From assembly GCF_047601025.1 (NCBI RefSeq), contig NZ_JASGJZ010000001.1, positions 496,001 through 560,000 of the forward strand: a DNA stretch of 64,000 nucleotides, in the 5' to 3' direction. Source of the DNA: Pseudorhodoferax sp047601025. Its GTDB lineage: Bacteria; Pseudomonadota; Gammaproteobacteria; Burkholderiales; Burkholderiaceae_C. Both the position numbers and the translations under genes were made by a program. Positions 36,331-44,936 of this stretch are shown in pieces; the first letter of the stretch is position 1; each line of letters opens with the position of its first letter. The notes under the pieces are model-generated. The model was given only the letters and a program-made list of their open reading frames with translations. It was not told the DNA's origin and searched no databases.

Positions 36331-36714
36331 TCAGGCCTGCGGGCGCAGCGCGCCGCGGATGTCGGCCAGCAGGTCTTCGAGCGCCTGCAGCTCGAAGGGC
36401 TTGTTCAGCGCCCGCACGTTCGGGCCGATCGACGCCAGTTCGCCGGCCATGTCGTAGCCGGAGCACAGCACCACCCATTGCTGCGGCCTGCGCTGCGTGG
36501 CCTGACGGGCCAGGTCGACGCCGGACAGGCCCGGCAGGCCGACGTCGGTGACCAGCACGTCCCATTCGCCGTCCTGCTCCATCAGCGCCAGCGCCTCCTC
36601 CCCGCTGGCGCACACGGCGAGCCGGTGCGCCGGATCCTCTTCAAGGAGCATGGCGATGGAATCGCGCAGATCGTCGTTGTCCTCGACGTACAGGATGCGG
36701 ATGGGATCGGCCAT
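36331..36714 (-). CDS. Stand-alone response-regulator receiver protein
   Basis: The 127-residue receiver has YVEDNDD, phosphoacceptor DVLVTDVGLPGLSG, LCSGYD and the Lys in ALNKPFEL. No output domain follows. It starts 16 nt after the outer-membrane barrel gene on the same strand and is probably co-transcribed with it. No cognate kinase is adjacent. Confidence 0.9.
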   Translation of the reverse strand: MADPIRILYVEDNDDLRDSIAMLLEEDPAHRLAVCASGEEALALMEQDGEWDVLVTDVGLPGLSGVDLARQATQRRPQQWVVLCSGYDMAGELASIGPNVRALNKPFELQALEDLLADIRGALRPQA

Positions 36715-36730
36715 GGCGTCGCAGGTTCTC

Positions 36731-37330
36731 CTAGAAACGGTATTTGAGCCCGATGCTGGTCGCGCGCACCCAGCCGTCCTCGCCGCCGGCGAAGTCGAAG
36801 CGGTGGCGCTGCCAGTCCAGCACGGCCGACCAGTTGCGCGCGAAGGCCCAGTCCACGCCCAGGCCATAGGCCGGGCCCCAGCCGCTGGCGCGGCCCGTGG
36901 CCAGGCCGCTGCCGGGCGCCGCATCGACCCGCGTGCGGCCCCAGGTGGCACCGACGCGGCCGAACACGCCGAAGCCGGCGCCGATATCGGCCCGCCCCAG
37001 CAGGCTGAAGTTGACGCCCTCGGCCCGCGTGTCGCCGCCGCCGCGCTCGGCCTCGCCCAGGTACAGCAGGCCCAGCTCGGCGCCGAGGTTGGGCGTGAAC
37101 ATGCTGCCCACATAGACGTGGCCGGACAGGCTGGGCTGGTCGCAGCTGCCGGCGCAGTCCAGCCGGTAGCTCGGTCGGCCCAGGCTGGCGCCGGCATAGG
37201 CGCCCGCGCCGGGCGCCCAGGCGCTACCGCTGCGCCCCAGGTCGTAGTTCGGATTGGCCGACTGGGCCAGGGCCGTGCCACATGCCAGCAGGCCCGCGGC
37301 CAGCGCCGCATGCATACGCAAGCTGTTCAT
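36731..37330 (-). CDS. Outer-membrane beta-barrel protein
   Basis: The 199-residue protein has a signal peptide ending near TALAQ, then alternating strands with aromatic girdles and a terminal Phe (SIGLKYRF), the signature of small outer-membrane barrels of the OmpA/OmpX-like type. Two cysteines (DCAGSCDQ) may form a loop disulphide. The ATG at 37330 has AGGAGG upstream. Its role is unknown. Confidence 0.85.
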   Translation of the reverse strand: MNSLRMHAALAAGLLACGTALAQSANPNYDLGRSGSAWAPGAGAYAGASLGRPSYRLDCAGSCDQPSLSGHVYVGSMFTPNLGAELGLLYLGEAERGGGDTRAEGVNFSLLGRADIGAGFGVFGRVGATWGRTRVDAAPGSGLATGRASGWGPAYGLGVDWAFARNWSAVLDWQRHRFDFAGGEDGWVRATSIGLKYRF

Positions 37331-37419
37331 ACGTCCTCCTGGAAACCGAACCGGCCAGGGGCCTCCGATCGCCGCCGCCGGCCCGTCATGCCATTGTGGA
37401 ACAACTGCCCGCTCGGCAC

Positions 37420-37627
37420 AGGTGTCGATGAACCGATCGCGGCCACGACGGGGCGCGGCGGGCCGCAGGCCGCCGCCCTGGCGGGTGCCAGGGCAAGGAT
37501 TGCAACGCCCGCCTGCCGTCGGGCATGTCCCGGCCCGAAGGGCGAAGCCCGAAGAGCGTCGGCGGCGCGAGAAGCAGGTGGTCATCGGGCCGCGCGTGGG
37601 CGTGGGCGGTTCGTCCACGCCTTCTCA
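37420..37627 (-). repeat. Dispersed intergenic repeat, copy 1 (208 bp)
   Basis: Read on the minus strand this begins at the TGA of the Fur-family gene. Its first 61 nt match 63295-63355 at 55 of 61 positions without gaps, and all six differences are transitions. A 21-nt end (37420-37440) matches 63396-63416 at 18 of 21. Between them lies a GGGC-TTC-GCCC hairpin and about 86 nt not in the other copy. Confidence 0.85.
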
Positions 37628-38005
37628 ACGTCGGCGCGCGGCGCAGTCGCGGCAGCGGCCGTACAGCGTCAGCTCGTGCCGCTCGACCGTGAAGCCGGCC
37701 GGCGCCAGCTGGCCCATGTCGCCGGGGCAGGCATGCACGTCGAACACGCGCTGGCAGGCGGTGCAGCGGAAATGGTGGTGGTGCGGGTGGCCGTGCAGCT
37801 CGAAGCGCGGCGCCTCGCCCGGCAGCTCCACCGCCTGCACCTCGCCCGCCTCGGCCAGCTGCTTCAGGTTGCGGTAGACAGTGGCGATGCCCAGCGCCGG
37901 CACCTCGGCCTGGGCCAGCGCCAGGATCTCGGCCGGCAGCAGCGGGCGGCCGGCCTCGGCCAGGGCCTGGCGGATCGCGTCACGCTGGCGGGTGCTGCGC
38001 TCCAC
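37625..38005 (-). CDS. Fur-family metalloregulator, probable Zur
   Basis: The 126-residue repressor has the winged helix (IATVYRNLKQLAEAGEV) and the metal site HPHHHHFRCTACQRVF, plus the second CxxC (CRDCAARRR). It is the last gene of an operon encoding a ZIP permease, DUF2796, an ABC transporter and DUF3299, so zinc-responsive control (Zur) is likely. It follows DUF3299 by 1 nt. Confidence 0.88.
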   Translation of the reverse strand: MERSTRQRDAIRQALAEAGRPLLPAEILALAQAEVPALGIATVYRNLKQLAEAGEVQAVELPGEAPRFELHGHPHHHHFRCTACQRVFDVHACPGDMGQLAPAGFTVERHELTLYGRCRDCAARRR

Positions 38006-38006
38006 G

Positions 38007-38552
38007 CTATTTCCCGCGGTACTTCTCGACCCGGGCCACGCGCATGGTGTAGCCGGCCACGCCCATGGACGACGGCGCGCGCTCGATCTCCAGGCGGCCG
38101 TAGGCCCAGACCGCGTCCATGGTGCGCAGGCCGGTGAACGGCTTGGCCGCGCGGCCCAGCAGGATCTGGTTGGACGGCGGCGGCGGCGTATGGATGCAGG
38201 CGCCGAAGTACGGCACGAGCAGGAACTCGCGGATGCCCTGCTTGCCTTCCTCCAGCGGCACCAGGTAGCCGGGCAGCTTGGCGTCGATGCCGTTCATCGC
38301 CGGCACCGTGGGCGCGTTGTCCCAGATCTCGCGCAGCTTGTCCATCAGCGCCTTGGCGCGCGGATCGCTGTCCTGCAGGCCGGCCGGCAGCTCGCCCAGG
38401 TCCTTCATCGGGTCCCAGCCGGCCGGCACCAGCTCGTCCCAGGTGATCTCGCGGAAGCCGGCGGCCCGCACCGCCAGCGGCGCCAGCAGCGCCGCGGCGC
38501 CGGCCGCCAGGACGGTGCGGCGGCGCGGCATGGCACGAAACTCTGTGGGCAT
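38007..38552 (-). CDS. DUF3299 protein with Tat-like signal
   Basis: The 181-residue protein has an RRR-containing signal (MPRRRTVLAAGAAALLAPLAVRA) of Tat type and a DUF3299 core (FLLVPYFGACIHTPPPPSNQ). Such proteins occur in zinc-regulated Zrg-type clusters with DUF2796 and an ABC transporter. The start at 38552 follows a GAGGA site and lies 1 nt after the permease stop. It probably acts in the periplasm in zinc handling. Confidence 0.85.
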   Translation of the reverse strand: MPTEFRAMPRRRTVLAAGAAALLAPLAVRAAGFREITWDELVPAGWDPMKDLGELPAGLQDSDPRAKALMDKLREIWDNAPTVPAMNGIDAKLPGYLVPLEEGKQGIREFLLVPYFGACIHTPPPPSNQILLGRAAKPFTGLRTMDAVWAYGRLEIERAPSSMGVAGYTMRVARVEKYRGK

Positions 38553-38553
38553 C

Positions 38554-39810
38554 TCAAGTCCTCGGGGTCAGGCCGTCGGCCAGCGACAGGCGGTAGGCAC
38601 GCCAGCCCGGCACCAGGCTGGCCAGCACGCCGGCCGCCAGCAAGGCGGCCAGCAGGCCCCATTGTGCGGCGCTGGGCCAGGCCAGCCGCAGGCCGAGGCC
38701 GAACTCCGACTGCAGCCAGGGGCCGGCGGCGGCGATCACCGCCCACAGCGCGGCCAGGCCCAGCCCCAGGCCGGCCAGCGTGACCCACAGGCCTTCCAGC
38801 GCCAGCAGCCCCACGATCTGCAGCGGCCCGGCGCCGACGGCGCGCAGCACGGCCAGTTCGCGCCGGCGCTCGTTCAGGCCGGCCAGCACCACGGCCACCA
38901 GGCCGGCCATGCTGACCAGCGCGACCAGGCCCGACATGGCCAGCAGGGCCTGCTCGCCGGGGCCGATCACGTCCCACAGCTCGTCCATGGCCACGCCGGG
39001 CAGGATCGCCATGACCGGCTCGCCGCGGTAGTCGTTGATCCAGCGCTGCACCGAGAACACCTGCGCGCGGCGCTGCAGGCCGACCAGCGCGGCCGTCACG
39101 GACCGGGGCGTCAGGTCGGCCGGCAGCGCGGCCGGCGCGGCGCCCGGCAGCCGCATGCCGCCGACCCAGTCCGCGTGCAGCGCCTGCATGGCCTGCAGGC
39201 TGATCAGCACGCTGCGGTCGATCGGCGTGCCGGTGCGCGCCAGCACGCCGACCACGCCGAAGGGCTTGTCGGCATGGCTGTCCTGCTCCAGTTCGCCGCT
39301 GCCGTGCGCCAGCGTCAGGCGCTGGCCCAGGCCGTAGCCCAGGCGTTCGGCGACCTCGGCGCCGAGCACGGCGTCGAACAGCTGCACGAACGGCCCGCCC
39401 GCGGCGAAGCGCAACGGCTGCTGCTCGCCATGGCGCAGCCGCTCGAAGATCTGCACGCTGGTGCCGACGACCGGAAAGCCGCGGTGCGAATCGCCCAGCG
39501 ACAGCGGCACGACCCAGGCCACGGCCGGCTGCGCGGCGACGGCCTGCACCGTGTCCCAGCCGATGTTGTTGCGCGGGCTGCCGACGTGGAACACCGCGTA
39601 CAGCAGCAGCTGCACCGAGCCCGTGCGCGGACCGACGATCAGGTCGGTGCCCGACACGGCCGAGGCGAAGCTGTCGCGCAGGTCGCCGCGGATGCGCTCC
39701 ACGCCCAGCAGCATGAAGGCCGACAGCGCGATGGAGGCGGCCGTCAGCGCCAGCGTGAAGCGCCGGTTCCAGGCGCTGCGCAGCGCCAGCATGGCCAGGA
39801 AGGGCCTCAT
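38554..39810 (-). CDS. FtsX/MacB-type ABC transporter permease
   Basis: The 418-residue permease has an N-terminal membrane helix, a MacB-like periplasmic domain and three C-terminal helices, the last block ending RAYRLSLADGLTPRT. This is the LolC/MacB exporter-like fold (type VII), not a classical metal importer. It overlaps the ATPase gene by 4 nt (ATGA), so the two form one complex. Confidence 0.92.
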   Translation of the reverse strand: MRPFLAMLALRSAWNRRFTLALTAASIALSAFMLLGVERIRGDLRDSFASAVSGTDLIVGPRTGSVQLLLYAVFHVGSPRNNIGWDTVQAVAAQPAVAWVVPLSLGDSHRGFPVVGTSVQIFERLRHGEQQPLRFAAGGPFVQLFDAVLGAEVAERLGYGLGQRLTLAHGSGELEQDSHADKPFGVVGVLARTGTPIDRSVLISLQAMQALHADWVGGMRLPGAAPAALPADLTPRSVTAALVGLQRRAQVFSVQRWINDYRGEPVMAILPGVAMDELWDVIGPGEQALLAMSGLVALVSMAGLVAVVLAGLNERRRELAVLRAVGAGPLQIVGLLALEGLWVTLAGLGLGLAALWAVIAAAGPWLQSEFGLGLRLAWPSAAQWGLLAALLAAGVLASLVPGWRAYRLSLADGLTPRT

Positions 39811-40517
39811 GCCGCCCCCCCGCCGGCCGCGCGGTTGAGCGCGGGCAGCGCCACCTGGCGGCGAAAGCGCGGTGCCAGGCGGCGGTCGTGGCTGACGAAC
39901 AGAAGCGCGCTGCCGGCGCCGGCGCAGGCCGCCAGCAGCAGCTCGACGAAGGCGTCGCGCCGGTCCTCGTCCAGCGCCGAGGTCGGCTCGTCGGCGATCA
40001 CCAGCGCCGGCGTGCCGACCAGGGCGCGCGCCGCCGCCACGCGCTGCTGCTGGCCCACCGACAGCTGGCCGGGCTGGCGCAGCCACAGCGCCTCCTCCAG
40101 CCCCATGGCCGAGAGCCAGTGGCCGGCCTGCGCGCGCGCCGAGCCGCCCTGGGCGGCCGCCGCCCGCCGCCGCGGTGCCGAGAAGCGGCAGGGCAGCAGC
40201 ACGTTGTCGAGCACGCTGAGGTAGGGCAGCAGGTTGAACTGCTGGAACACGATGCCGGCATGGTCCACGCGCCAGCGGTCGCGCGCGCTGCGGCCCATCG
40301 CGCGCCAGTCGCGCCCCTGCAGCGCCACGCGGCCGTGCTGCGGCAGCAGCACGCCGGCCGCCAGCGCCAGCAGGGTGCTCTTGCCGCAGCCGCTGGGGCC
40401 GTGCACGAACACGGTGTCGCCGGCCGCGACCTCGAGCGCGTCGATGTCCAGGCAGTCCGCGCGGCTGCCCGGCCAGGCGAAGCGCAGGCCCTGGACCTGC
40501 AGGGCCGGCGCGCTCAC
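39807..40517 (-). CDS. ABC transporter ATP-binding protein
   Basis: The 236-residue ATPase has Walker A GPSGCGKST, Q-loop VFQQFNLLPYLSV, the signature variant LSVGQQQR and Walker B LVIADEPTSALD, with H-loop FVSHD, all typical of the LolD/MacB group. Translation starts at GTG 40517, overlapping the DUF2796 stop by 4 nt. It pairs with the permease encoded next. Confidence 0.93.
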   Translation of the reverse strand: MSAPALQVQGLRFAWPGSRADCLDIDALEVAAGDTVFVHGPSGCGKSTLLALAAGVLLPQHGRVALQGRDWRAMGRSARDRWRVDHAGIVFQQFNLLPYLSVLDNVLLPCRFSAPRRRAAAAQGGSARAQAGHWLSAMGLEEALWLRQPGQLSVGQQQRVAAARALVGTPALVIADEPTSALDEDRRDAFVELLLAACAGAGSALLFVSHDRRLAPRFRRQVALPALNRAAGGGAA

Positions 40518-41080
40518 CGCACCAGCGGCAGCCGCGCCGCGGCCTTGCGCAGCAACGTCAGGCCCTGGCCACCGGGCCCGGCCACCTGCGCAGCCACGGT
40601 GCGCACGCCCGGGAAGGCGTCGAACAGCCGGACGTCCAGGTGCTGCGCCGTCCGGCGGCAGTCGAAGCTGGCCGTCAGCACCAGGTCGGCATGGGCCTCG
40701 CCCGCCGGCCCGGGCGCCGCGGAAGCCGCGGATGCCGCCGGCGCAGCCGTGCCCAGGCCCAGCACCGGCGCCTCGATGCCGACCTCGGCCAGCGTGCATT
40801 CGGCCGCTGCGTCGGGCACGAACAGCTGGTCCGCCGCACGCAGGCGCTCGGCCAGCGCCGTGGCGCGGCCACGCTCGGCGACGGAGCGCGGCGCGCGCTC
40901 GAAGCCCAGCAGGTCGTGCAGCGGCGATTCCATGCGCAGGCTGAGGCGCTGCGCCTCGACGGCGACATCGAGCTCGATGCGGCCATGCGTGTGCGCCTCG
41001 TGCGCCGGGGCCAGCGCCGGCGCGGCCAGGGCCAGCGCCAGGGCGGCGACGCGGACCGGATGCTTGCGGAGAGAGGACAT
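40514..41080 (-). CDS. DUF2796 (ZrgA-like) periplasmic zinc protein
   Basis: The 188-residue protein has a signal peptide ending near LAPAH, then HEAHTHGRIELDVAVE, the histidine-rich DUF2796 start that can bind zinc, and a C-terminal LTASFDCRRTA. DUF2796 proteins such as Vibrio ZrgA sit in zinc-regulated ABC clusters. It follows the ZIP gene by 53 nt. Confidence 0.9.
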   Translation of the reverse strand: MSSLRKHPVRVAALALALAAPALAPAHEAHTHGRIELDVAVEAQRLSLRMESPLHDLLGFERAPRSVAERGRATALAERLRAADQLFVPDAAAECTLAEVGIEAPVLGLGTAAPAASAASAAPGPAGEAHADLVLTASFDCRRTAQHLDVRLFDAFPGVRTVAAQVAGPGGQGLTLLRKAAARLPLVR

Positions 41081-41133
41081 GCTGCGTTCCTGTGTCGAAG
41101 CCGCTCGGACCGTCCGGACGCCGCGGCAGTTCC

Positions 41134-42051
41134 CTACTGCACGGCCGGCGCCTCGGCCGGGACGTGCTCGTGCTCGTCATGGTCGTGCGCCTCGTGCCCA
41201 TGCGCATGCACGGGGTCGTGGTGGCCGTGGCCATGGTCGTGGCCGTGGTGCGCCACGATGCCGACCGCGCCCACCAGCGCGATGCCGGCCGCCAGCCAGC
41301 TGACCTGCGCGACCGTCTGCCGCTTGGTCAGCCGCGTCTGCAGCTGCGGGATCAGGTCGGCCAGCGCGACGTAGACGAAGCTGCTGCCGGCCACGACCAG
41401 GAAGTACGGCAGCCATTCCTGCAGCCGATCCAGCAGCCACCAGCCGGCCAGGCCGCCCAGCACCGTGGCCATGCCGGCCAGCGTGAGCTTGAGCACGGCC
41501 GCGCGCGGCGCGCCGGCGCCGGCATCGAGCACGACCAGATCGCCGATGTGGTGCGGCACTTCGTGCGTCAGCACGGCCAGCGCCGCCACCACGCCCAGCG
41601 CCGGGCTGGCCGTGAACGCCGAGGCGATCACGATGCCGTCGCCGAAGCAGTGCACGCTGTCGCCGGCCAGCACGGCCCAGCCGCCGCCCTGGCCGTGGTG
41701 GTGATGGCCGTCGTGGTGCCGGTGGCCGTGGTCGCCGTGCCCATGGTCATGCTCGTGCGCGTGTTCGTGGCCGTGGTGCCACAGCTGCACCTTGTCGAGC
41801 AGGAAGAACACCACCAGGCCCGCCAGCAGCACGCCGAACAGCACGGCCGGGTCGGTGCCGGCGAAGAACGCCTCCGGCAGCAGGTGCACGAAGGCCGTGG
41901 CCAGCAGCGCGCCGGCCGCGAAGCTGAGCAGGTAGCGCCGGTCGGCCACCAGCCGGCGCTGGCGCAGCGCCAAGCGCAGCAGCAGCGCGGCCAGCCAGAC
42001 GCTGCCGACGCCGGCGGCCAGGGTGGCGATCAGGATGCCGAGCAGGTCCAT
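41134..42051 (-). CDS. ZIP-family metal permease
   Basis: The 305-residue membrane protein has about eight helices. The metal-binding helices show HCFGDGIVIASAF and LTHEVPHHIGDL, the ZIP signatures. A long His/Asp/Gly loop follows helix III and the C-terminal tail is also His-rich, both likely to gather zinc. ATG 42051 is chosen over a TTG at 42063. A terminator lies only 24 nt upstream, which is unusual (see findings). Confidence 0.93.
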   Translation of the reverse strand: MDLLGILIATLAAGVGSVWLAALLLRLALRQRRLVADRRYLLSFAAGALLATAFVHLLPEAFFAGTDPAVLFGVLLAGLVVFFLLDKVQLWHHGHEHAHEHDHGHGDHGHRHHDGHHHHGQGGGWAVLAGDSVHCFGDGIVIASAFTASPALGVVAALAVLTHEVPHHIGDLVVLDAGAGAPRAAVLKLTLAGMATVLGGLAGWWLLDRLQEWLPYFLVVAGSSFVYVALADLIPQLQTRLTKRQTVAQVSWLAAGIALVGAVGIVAHHGHDHGHGHHDPVHAHGHEAHDHDEHEHVPAEAPAVQ

Positions 42052-42075
42052 GGCGATGCGCAATCCGTCACAAGC

Positions 42076-42102
42076 AAAAAAGCGAAGGCGGGAGGCCTTC
42101 GC
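42076..42102 (-). terminator. Intrinsic terminator between urtE and the ZIP gene
   Basis: GCGAAGGC (42082-42089) pairs with GCCTTCGC (42095-42102) around a 5-nt loop. On the minus strand it is followed at once by six T (42076-42081). It ends the urt operon but also lies in the leader of the ZIP gene. Confidence 0.85.
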
Positions 42103-42113
42103 AACGCGCTAAT

Positions 42114-42133
42114 GATACCGCATGCTCAGTATC
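42114..42133 (-). promoter_or_regulatory. GATAC-N10-GTATC dyad upstream of the ZIP gene (possible Zur site)
   Basis: GATAC at 42114-42118 and GTATC at 42129-42133 lie in the short AT-richer stretch between urtE and the ZIP gene. A promoter for the ZIP operon must lie here, and a Zur operator would be expected. It does not match the known GTTATA-type Zur consensus, so this is only a candidate. Confidence 0.3.
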
Positions 42134-42215
42134 GAGGCAGCGTGGCCGGGGCGACGACCCGGCCACGCGCGTTCGCCGCCGCTGCCCGCGGCTGGTACCG
42201 GCGCCCTGACGATGC

Positions 42216-42916
42216 TCAGATCGCCACCAGCTGCCGGATGCCCTTGGCCTGCATCTCGCTGCCCGGCCCGCGGGCGATGAAGGCGCCGCGCTCCATCACC
42301 AGGTATTCGTCGGCCAGTTCCTCGGCGAAGTCGTAGTACTGCTCGACCAGCAGGATGGCCATGTCGCCGCGGTCGGCCAGCATGCGGATCACGCGGCCGA
42401 TGTCCTTGATGATGCTGGGCTGGATGCCTTCGGTCGGCTCGTCCAGCACCAGCAGCTTGGGGCGGGGCGCCAGCGCGCGCGCGATCGCCAGCTGCTGCTG
42501 CTGGCCGCCCGACAGGTCGCCGCCGCGCCGGTGCAGCATCTGCTTGAGCACCGGGAACAGCTCGTACAGCTCGGCCGGCACCGGCGTGCCGCCGCTGCGG
42601 TAGGCCAGGCCCATGCGCAGGTTCTCCTCGACCGTCAGCCGCGCGAAGATCTCGCGGCCCTGCGGCACGAAGCCGATGCCTGCGCGCGCGCGCTCGTAGG
42701 GCGTGGCGCGCGTGATGTCGCGGCCGTCGAACCGGATGGTGCCGGTCTTGATCGGCACCAGGCCCATCAGCGATTTCAGCAGCGTGGTCTTGCCGACGCC
42801 GTTGCGGCCCAGCAGCACCGTGACCTTGCCGAGCTCGGCGTGCAGCGCCACGTCGCGCAGGATGTGCGAGCCGCCGTAGTACTGGTTGATGTTGTCGACT
42901 GTCAGGATGGCCATCG

Positions 42917-42920
<4 letters not shown>
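42216..42920 (-). CDS. urtE: Urea ABC transporter ATPase UrtE
   Basis: The 234-residue ATPase has Walker A GRNGVGKTTLLK, signature DLSGGQQQQLAIAR and Walker B LLVLDEPTEGIQPS, the LivF/UrtE type. It starts at ATG 42920, overlapping the urtD stop by 4 nt (an ATG at 42914 is an alternative). With UrtA-D it imports urea at low external levels. Confidence 0.96.
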
Positions 42921-43788
<868 letters not shown>

Positions 43789-43792
<4 letters not shown>

Positions 43793-44931
43793 GCGCGCTC
43801 CTCCTTGCCCCGCGCGGCCACCTTGCGCACCAGCCCCACCACGCCCTGCGGCAGGAACAGCGTGACGAGGATGAACATCGCGCCGAGGAAGTACAGCCAG
43901 TATTCCGGGAAGGCCGTGGTGAACCAGCTCTTGGCGCCGTTGACGAGGAAGGCGCCGACGATGGGCCCGATCAGCGTGGCCCGGCCGCCCACGGCCGCCC
44001 AGATCGCGATCTCGATCGAGTTGGCCGGCGACATCTCGGTCGGGTTGATGATGCCGACCTGCGGCACGTACAGCGCGCCGGCCACGCCGCACATCATGGC
44101 CGAGAGGGTCCAGACCGTGAGCTTGTAGTGCACCGGGTTGTAGCCCGAGAACATCACCCGGCTCTCGGCGTCGCGGATGGCCTGCAGCACGCGGCCGAAC
44201 TTGCTGCCCACCAGCCAGCGCGCGAACAGGAAGAAGCCCAGCAGCACGAGGCCGGTGATGACGAACAGCGTCATGCGCATCTGCGGCGTGGCGATCGGGA
44301 TGTCCAGGATGCGCTTGAAGTCGGTGAAGCCGTTGTTGCCGCCGAAGCCGGTCTCGTTGCGGAAGAACAGCAGCATGGCGGCGAAGGTCAGCGCCTGCGT
44401 GATGATCGAGAAGTACACGCCCTTGATGCGCGAGCGGAAGGCGAAGTAGCCGAACACGAAGGCCAGCAGCCCGGGCACGGCCACCACCAGCACCATCTGC
44501 AGCACGAAGGAGCCGCTGAAGGCCCAGTGCCAGGGCAGTTCCTTCCAGTCCAGGAACACCATGAAGTCCGGCAGCGCGCTCTTGTAGTTGCCCTCCAGCC
44601 CGATCTGGCGCATCAGGTACATGCCCATCATGTAGCCGCCCAGCGCGAAGAACAGGCCGTGGCCCAGCGACAGGATGCCGGTGTAGCCCCAGATCAGGTC
44701 CATCGCCAGCGCGCAGATGGCATAGCACATGATGCGGCCGAGCACGGCCACCGAGTAGTCCGACAGGTGCAGCGCGCTGTCCGGGGGCACCAGCAGGTTC
44801 AGCGCCGGCGCCAGCGCGCAGACGGCCAGCAGCGCGGCCAGGAAGGCGGCCCAGCCGGGCCGGCTCAGCAGCGGCGCGCGGCCCGGCAGCGCGACGCGGG
44901 CCGCCGGCGAGGAAAGAGTCGTGGCGTTCAT
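43789..44931 (-). CDS. urtC: Urea ABC transporter permease UrtC
   Basis: The 380-residue LivM-type permease has about ten helices and the conserved LIWGYTGILSLGHGLFFALGGY and GFGGNNGFTDFKRILD blocks typical of UrtC. ATG 44931 lies 5 nt after the urtB stop. It forms the membrane channel with UrtB. Confidence 0.96.
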
Positions 44932-44936
44932 GGGGT

